The translations under genes were made by a program, and so were the position numbers. Of a stretch of DNA of 26,631 bases, positions 23,701-26,631 are shown in pieces. Positions within the stretch are counted from its first letter, which is position 1; every line of letters begins with the position of its first letter. A model generated the notes under the pieces. That model was not told where the DNA came from and did not search any database. It saw only the letters and a list, made by a program, of their open reading frames with translations. Location: positions 1 through 26,631 of the forward strand of contig JAANSK020107794.1 in assembly GCA_011763485.2 (NCBI GenBank), read 5' to 3'. The DNA is from Isoetes engelmannii. Its lineage: Eukaryota; Streptophyta; Lycopodiopsida; Isoetales; Isoetaceae.

Positions 23701-25394
23701 ATAATGGACATATGACAGCAGACGATGTAGAGGTATGGGCTTAATAGGGTTAGGGTTTCAAATATTTCACATATGCTCTTTCCTGCCTGTCTTTTCTTGC
23801 GTATTTTACTGTGCTCATTTTTACTTGCATAGATTTTAGTGCTCCATGATATGGAGAACTGAACAAAGGGAATGATTTTTGCAAGAGTCTGTAGTTAAAG
23901 TTAAGAAACCACTAGAACTAATATTTGCTGATTTCTCTTTATTTTTTCCTCCTCTGCCTACTACATCATAAGTGGAAGATATCAGTGCGGTCCAACAATT
24001 TGGAAGCAGCTCATGAACTATTATGACCAGAAATGCGAAATGTTTTCCAGCTTTATCCGATGTACAAAGCCCTTATAGAGCCTGATTAGAAACTGCCCAT
24101 AGTTTATTGTTAGTAAATGTGAAACATTTTGTTGGGTTTCAGAACATTGCATGCATATTAAAGGTAAGCAAGTCTTGCTTTTCCAGCTGCTGGGAACATG
24201 TCCTCGATCTCCTCCTCTAATTCTGTCTGGTCAGGAAACAACACCTTTTTTATTTCATCTTCTGTGATTGTGCGTGAAGGCTGCAGATACCTATAGCCTA
24301 GGCACATGAACAGAGAATTCCAACTGCTACTGCCAACTATTAAATGTTTCCTTCTTTCTTCCCTTATGCGTGTGTACCTGGCGCCCATCAGACCCCTCCC
24401 ACAGCCTTCTCATGCTCTATGGTTACTCCTTGGCCACTGTTGTTATAAATCCCAACTATTTAGCAACGTCTACCTTTTCTCCTTTTTTATAGTAAAATAT
24501 AAATCCATCTACCTTGGTTATTCTGGACTGCCTCGTGCTAATGCCAAAGGACTCTCTATGTAGACTTGGGCTGAAGCTCTATATTAGAGTACCTGATGCA
24601 CGCATCAGCAAAGCATTTAGCGGCCTTCCAAATCCCCCTCACTTGCCAATAAGCACATCTATCTTTTGAACACTTCCTAGTGCGCTTGGATCAAGCTCCT
24701 GCAAATTGACAGCCCAAAGTTCCTCACCAAGTTCCTAGGGTCCTCATCTCGTTCATCTATGCGTATCCTGTCAGTAGGTTCCAATTTACTAAATCACCAA
24801 ACTTGGGATGCGAAGTCAGTAGACTAAAGGCATATAAAACGAAGCCCTCATTTGCAAACACCAGTCTAACATCCCTAGGTTCGACAGAGTACCAGAAATT
24901 GAATAGTTGGAACTTACTGTCTCAATGGCAGCAAGTGTCTGTAGGTGCATATGTATTTTCCTGCCCATTGATTGATTTTATCTAGCTTTTCTCTGTGCAC
25001 TTGTGCTTAGATATTTGTCATTCTGCAGATAGTATCGAGGCAGATAAATCTTGAGCATTTGGCATTTGAGGTCAAACGGACAAGGCTGAATAGTATCTGT
25101 TTTATCGACGAACAATCATTTTCTGATTTTAATTCTCGGAATGGTGGGTCCGTTCTGGCAAATTCTTCAGCAGGGGTGTTCCTAGCAAGCAAAACTACCT
25201 CCCGCCACCAGCGAAGAGTATCTGCCGGATCGAGCATTTCAGACGACTCAGTGAAAGTAGGTCTACCTCCTCCATCGCCATACCATTCGGATTTTGGAAA
25301 TGAGAACGAGTCTAGAACAAAGACATATCACAAGGGCCAATCTGGTCGTAGTTATAGGAGAACAAAAAACGCACTTGATGATGATCTGCGATGA
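5114..25394 (+). CDS. SEC5: Exocyst complex component SEC5, 21 coding exons
   Basis: SEC5 is a subunit of the octameric exocyst, which tethers Golgi-derived vesicles to the plasma membrane before SNARE fusion; in plants it serves polarised growth, wall deposition and cell-plate maturation. Exons read from the sequence: 5114-5482, 5581-5735, 6646-6764, 6905-7099, 7667-7794, 7875-8033, 8376-8480, 11292-11366, 11459-11596, 11698-11889, 11955-12113, 13001-13127, 16812-17055, 17194-17309, 21088-21322, 22146-22236, 22323-22400, 23140-23196, 23292-23432, 23523-23732, 25029-25394. Phases join without a stop and total 1152 residues. Landmarks shared with Arabidopsis SEC5A (recalled, not searched) are RSVQGMLQRFRTLFNLPS, GEYDMAVREYKKAKSI, VYAGAKPFLQK, NGYCQLMLELEY and GHNRRPTRGSED. 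The mammalian N-terminal IPT/TIG Ral-binding domain is absent, as in plants generally. All introns are GT-AG except intron 3 (GC-AG). The exon 15/16 junction is the least certain. Confidence 0.96.
5736..6645 (+). other. SEC5 intron 2
   Basis: A 910-nt intron with a gtcagt donor and gacag acceptor. It is AT-rich, without a recognisable element or coding piece. The acceptor after ttgacag at 6645 was preferred over the nearer cgcag at 6635, because only it gives the conserved VIDIRALTL reading without a stop. Confidence 0.8.
6646..8480 (+). CDS. SEC5: SEC5 exons 3-7: N-terminal helical core
   Basis: Exons 6646-6764, 6905-7099, 7667-7794, 7875-8033 and 8376-8480 encode residues about 175-410. 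The well-conserved part starts at ETFDPKFFLARIHQNTSA (about residue 220) and continues through FDCFISCKNTIDG, ESDPNGSG and AFGPLLERQAQTERIRSVQG to EEVEKVVQELKDILYKYMED. In other exocyst subunits the comparable region is a long coiled coil that packs into the complex; for this protein that is inference from the family. Exon 3 ends at a GC donor (agag|gcaagt), which is needed to keep the frame into EKVIYHSE. Introns 4 and 6 (567 and 342 nt) show only AT-rich non-coding sequence. Confidence 0.95.
6765..6904 (+). other. SEC5 intron 3, GC-AG type
   Basis: The donor reads agag|gcaagt and the acceptor tcaacag. No GT donor nearby keeps the frame. GCC TTG AGA G joined to AG AAG GTC gives ALREKV, which lines up with the TLREKLV of Arabidopsis SEC5A. 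Apart from the C, the donor is a perfect U1 match, as is usual for GC donors. GC-AG introns are about one percent of plant introns and can be splice-regulated; regulation here is not shown. Confidence 0.85.
8481..11291 (+). other. SEC5 intron 7
   Basis: A 2.8-kb intron with gtaagc and tctag ends. It contains a Ty1/copia reverse-transcriptase fossil (10730-10916), a short GAAA-type run near 8551, and a partly repeated tctgtttcttcctttt motif around 9150-9200. The remainder is AT-rich and unassigned. Confidence 0.8.
10730..10916 (+). mobile_element. Ty1/copia reverse-transcriptase fossil
   Basis: The readings NVVGAKWVYRTKFHLDGI and, downstream, RLVAKGYS match the start of the copia reverse-transcriptase domain (consensus VVG-KWVYK-K---DG---R-KARLVAKGYSQ). 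An upstream patch, AMDVEFYMLSKG, fits the AMD-E--SL-KN segment that precedes it. It is a short broken piece with several breaks. No LTRs, integrase or RNase H were seen. It sits in SEC5 intron 7 in the same orientation as the gene. The degree of decay suggests it is old. Confidence 0.75.
11292..12113 (+). CDS. SEC5: SEC5 exons 8-11
   Basis: Exons 11292-11366, 11459-11596, 11698-11889 and 11955-12113 are all phase 0 and encode residues about 411-598. Recognisable stretches are LENTIRLLLELEPDSDPIWH, RRIRGLIESCV, SDARWKQLQKES and RLIRRLSTVIVRYVPNFWRL, then a variable glutamine/asparagine-containing linker ending in YTAHSLDEVIAMVHGII. Intron 10 is the shortest in the gene at 65 nt. The exon 9 donor (agcact|gtatgc) and exon 10 acceptor (gctcaag) were chosen to keep frame and family spacing; the linker they join is poorly conserved. 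Confidence 0.93.
12114..13000 (+). other. SEC5 intron 11
   Basis: An 887-nt intron with gtaagt and gcag ends. It carries a perfect short hairpin at 12467-12488 with a third copy of the arm nearby. There is no coding signal. Confidence 0.8.
12467..12503. repeat. Inverted repeat plus extra arm
   Basis: gctgaatacc at 12467-12476 is followed after two bases by its reverse complement ggtattcagc at 12479-12488. The same arm occurs again at 12494-12503. This could fold as a hairpin or be the relic of a small inverted-repeat element; no target duplication was identified. Confidence 0.8.
13001..17309 (+). CDS. SEC5: SEC5 exons 12-14
   Basis: Exons 13001-13127, 16812-17055 and 17194-17309 encode residues about 599-760. 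Exon 12 reads ASATRPYMREALGEIFKVC, exon 13 reads FISKLCDFMHASTLDLV and then EDWVPVPAVEQNGSPFAISS, and exon 14 reads NTFFHCFLDLA. These match the family's SW-M-ST, W-PV and R-AFLNCFLDFA landmarks. The exon 13 acceptor is the atgcag just before 16812. The later cag at 16831-16833 would break the frame. Intron 12 is 3.7 kb. Confidence 0.93.
13128..16811 (+). other. SEC5 intron 12
   Basis: A 3.7-kb intron with gtagac and gcag ends. 13424-13819 has overlapping open frames on both strands without a recognised family. A 166-bp tandem duplication lies at 13686-14011. The stretch 14030-16800 shows scattered short frames and no domain I can name; it is probably old repeat-derived sequence. Confidence 0.75.
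13686..14011. repeat. 166-bp tandem duplication
   Basis: Copy 1 (about 13686-13845) and copy 2 (about 13852-14011) share accagcaat, ggagtatgaa, cagctgcaagaagcttccat, cttacctcagg and gcataacccttt-like blocks, all offset by 166 bp. Differences are scattered substitutions and small indels. The 3' part of one open frame crosses copy 1, so the unit may come from a coding repeat of an unknown element. Confidence 0.85.
17682..17772. repeat. 28-bp direct repeat pair
   Basis: cctcatgcaactaactgcct followed by tgcctaca occurs identically at 17682-17709 and 17745-17772, separated by 35 bp. Identity suggests a recent duplication. Confidence 0.9.
18641..18683 (+). repeat. Left terminal repeat of the LTR element
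   Basis: The 43-bp stretch from tgttagagtatgatgactgt to ccacttgtt matches 20008-20050 with one difference. Only this part of the LTR is recognisable on the left side. Confidence 0.85.
20008..20172 (+). repeat. Right LTR of the LTR element
   Basis: 165 bp from TGTTAGAG to CTAACA, directly after a purine-rich tract and directly before the CGGTG target duplication. It is small compared with most plant LTRs. Confidence 0.85.
21088..25394 (+). CDS. SEC5: SEC5 exons 15-21: C-terminal part and stop
   Basis: Exons 21088-21322, 22146-22236, 22323-22400, 23140-23196, 23292-23432, 23523-23732 and 25029-25394 encode residues about 760-1152. Landmarks are HQKLLMILSNAGYIKD, then TAATAYILDDPTLWGSAPPV, GVRDAVIELM, VYAGAKPFLQKVLSVLTEG, INGYCQLMLELEYLNTVLQ and GHNRRPTRGSED. 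The last exon encodes the SRQINLEHLAFEVKRTRLN helix and a serine/basic tail ending ALDDDLR with a TGA at 25392-25394. The tail, about 90 residues after VKRTRLN, is likely disordered. The acceptor of exon 16 (catag before 22146) was chosen because it restores the family length between LLSKYEH and the ETAATAYILD helix. Confidence 0.92.
21323..22145 (+). other. SEC5 intron 15
   Basis: Donor gtatgt, acceptor catag. Inside, 21608-21680 could be read in frame after exon 15 as SDSEIWSCQSALEFDK, but it then meets a stop and has no good donor. It is treated as intronic; see findings. Confidence 0.6.
22401..23139 (+). other. SEC5 intron 17
   Basis: A 739-nt intron with gtaagc and tgcttgcag ends. AT-rich, no element or coding piece recognised. 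Confidence 0.85.
23733..25028 (+). other. SEC5 intron 20
   Basis: A 1.3-kb intron with gtatgg and ctgcag ends. A copy of a dispersed motif (agctcatgaactattatgac) is at 24008-24027. On the minus strand, 24388-24158 is an open frame of 76 codons with a clean acidic segment (TITEDEIKKVLFPDQTELEE) of unknown origin. The rest is unassigned. Confidence 0.75.
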
Positions 25395-25476
25395 TCAAAT
25401 AGTATCATTTGTACAATGTACTGTTCTGTACATTATTAAGTTGTCCCGTTTATATGCTCTAAATAGAGAAGGCTCA

Positions 25477-25540
25477 CCAATAGTGGACCATGGTCCAATA
25501 GTGGATCATGGTAAAATGGATTAATTTTTTCCAATAGTGG
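25477..25540. repeat. 18-bp tandem pair with palindromic junction
   Basis: ccaatagtggaccatggt (25477-25494) is followed directly by ccaatagtggatcatggt (25495-25512), and a third ccaatagtgg is at 25531-25540. The junction creates the perfect palindrome TGGACCATGGTCCA at 25484-25497. It lies in the predicted SEC5 3' UTR. Confidence 0.85.
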
Positions 25541-25582
25541 CCCAATGCTTTTTGTATTTTTGTATCTTAATCTCAACGATTG

Positions 25583-25588
25583 AATAAA
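25583..25588 (+). promoter_or_regulatory. Candidate polyadenylation signal AATAAA
   Basis: AATAAA within tgaataaagtgg lies 189 nt after the SEC5 stop, a normal 3'-UTR length, with T-rich sequence around it. Plant signals are degenerate, so this is only a candidate. Confidence 0.4.
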
Positions 25589-26020
25589 GTGGGTAGAAAA
25601 AATGTGTTCGATCTCAATCATTCAATCTTGTACCACCGTTAGGGTATTTGAATGGTCGATTTCTTGTGGAGATTTCGTGGGCTCTTTGCACCCATTTTTT
25701 TTCAAAAAAAAGTATATGGAATACGCTTTAAAAAATGGACGAGAATTGTCCGTTGGGAACATTAGTAAGCTAGGCATTTGAATGAAAAATATACGATTCT
25801 TAATTGATGCACTATTGATACAAACCCCCCCCCCCCCAAAACAAAAAAGAAGGTTGAAATACTCTTTACTAGATTCAGAAGAACAGGCGAAATATTGTCC
25901 CCCTTTTCGGGGTTGGATTCCATGAAGGCGCGAGCCTAATACGTCGCTTATGTATTTTAAGCGTGTTTTTTAAGCTGCGAAGATAATTTTATTTCAATGG
26001 CGGCCCCTTTTCTTTTACAG

Positions 26021-26226
26021 TCCTCGGCTTGCCCCGTCGCCTCGGTTTGGACAAATGCATACCCGTCCATGCGTATCTATAATTTTCATGCAACACCTAC
26101 ATGTTAGGGTGGTTGCTCTCTTCTATTTTGGACCAACTCCTCGGCTCGGCCTCCGGCCGAGGCCTCGCCTCGGTTTGGAGAAATGCATGCCCATCTATGA
26201 ATACCTATAATTTCCACGTGGCATCC
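26021..26226. repeat. Diverged direct duplication with GC-rich hairpin
   Basis: Copy 1 (26021-26092) and copy 2 (26138-26226) share tcctcggct, cgcctcggtttgg, aaatgcat-ccc and a tctataattt or cctataattt block. Copy 2 carries an extra GC-rich stretch containing the hairpin CTCGGCC-TCC-GGCCGAG at 26145-26161. The GC-rich sequence stands out from the AT-rich flank. Confidence 0.75.
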
Positions 26227-26631
26227 ATACCTATACCCCTATCATACCTGTGACTTATACACCTATCATACCTGTACACCTACACCTATCATACCTATAT
26301 CTATTAGCTATAGACCTATGGTACCTATACACCTATATACCTATCATACCTATATCTATCGTATCTATCATACCTATACCTATATCAATCATACCTATAC
26401 CTATCATACCTATCGTATCTATCATATCTATATCTATACCAATCATACCTATTATACCTACCATACCTATACCTATACTTATCATACCTATGTTTATTAT
26501 ACCTATCACCTATATCTATTATACCTATCACTTATACACTTATCATACTTATACACTTATACACCTATACACCTATCACCTATACATATCATACTTATCA
26601 CCTATACCTATCATACCTATCACCTATATAC
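26226..26631. repeat. ACCTATCAT/ACCTAT minisatellite array
   Basis: More than 400 bp of imperfect short units built from acctatcat, acctata and acctatac, with scattered variants such as acttatcat and acctgtaca. It runs to the window edge, so its true length is unknown. The strand shown is depleted of G. It is not the plant telomere repeat TTTAGGG. Confidence 0.95.

Larger units (their letters stand above)
25395..26020 (+). other. SEC5 3' UTR and downstream flank
   Basis: The first 190 nt or so after the stop should be 3' UTR. They include an 18-bp tandem pair and a 14-bp palindrome. From about 25600 on there are homopolymer runs, including 13 C residues at 25825-25837. No gene was seen. Confidence 0.6.

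Noticed and set aside
26226-26631. Telomere or interstitial telomeric repeat
   Set aside because: Units are ACCTATCAT-like, not TTTAGGG or TTAGGG.

Overview
The window is plant nuclear DNA, almost entirely one large split gene on the + strand plus its flanks. The gene encodes SEC5, a subunit of the exocyst tethering complex. I could place 21 coding exons between 5114 and 25394. Together they give 3459 nt including the stop (1152 residues), against about 1090 for Arabidopsis SEC5A as I recall it. Introns run from 65 nt to nearly 3.8 kb and are rich in decayed repeats. The protein is of land-plant type. A decayed PLS-type pentatricopeptide-repeat (PPR) segment upstream, together with long element-laden introns, would fit a fern or another non-seed vascular plant. 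That lineage guess is inference; nothing here is diagnostic of a genus.

Layout. 1-4150 is intergenic AT-rich DNA with short tandem repeats, a TTCC microsatellite and two weak coding-like patches. 4165-4680 is a PPR remnant. 5114-5735 holds SEC5 exons 1-2 (acidic, proline-rich N-terminus). 6646-8480 holds exons 3-7 (conserved N-terminal helical part). Intron 7 (8481-11291) contains a Ty1/copia reverse-transcriptase fossil. 11292-12113 holds exons 8-11, and 13001-17309 holds exons 12-14. The 3.7 kb intron 12 lies between exons 12 and 13 and has a 166-bp tandem duplication. Intron 14 (17310-21087) holds a LINE fragment split by a 1.5-kb LTR element with matching 5-bp target duplications. 21088-25394 holds exons 15-21 with the stop. 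25395-26631 is the 3' flank, ending in a long imperfect array built on ACCTATCAT/ACCTAT that runs off the window.

All the coding signal belongs to one housekeeping secretion gene. Its product would act with the other seven exocyst subunits to tether secretory vesicles at the plasma membrane. The remaining structure is transposable-element history and simple repeats. I found no tRNA, rRNA or CRISPR and no credible new biological system. The most interesting items are a GC-AG intron in SEC5, the nested LTR-in-LINE insertion, an ambiguous exon 15/16 junction, and the repeat structures just downstream of the gene.
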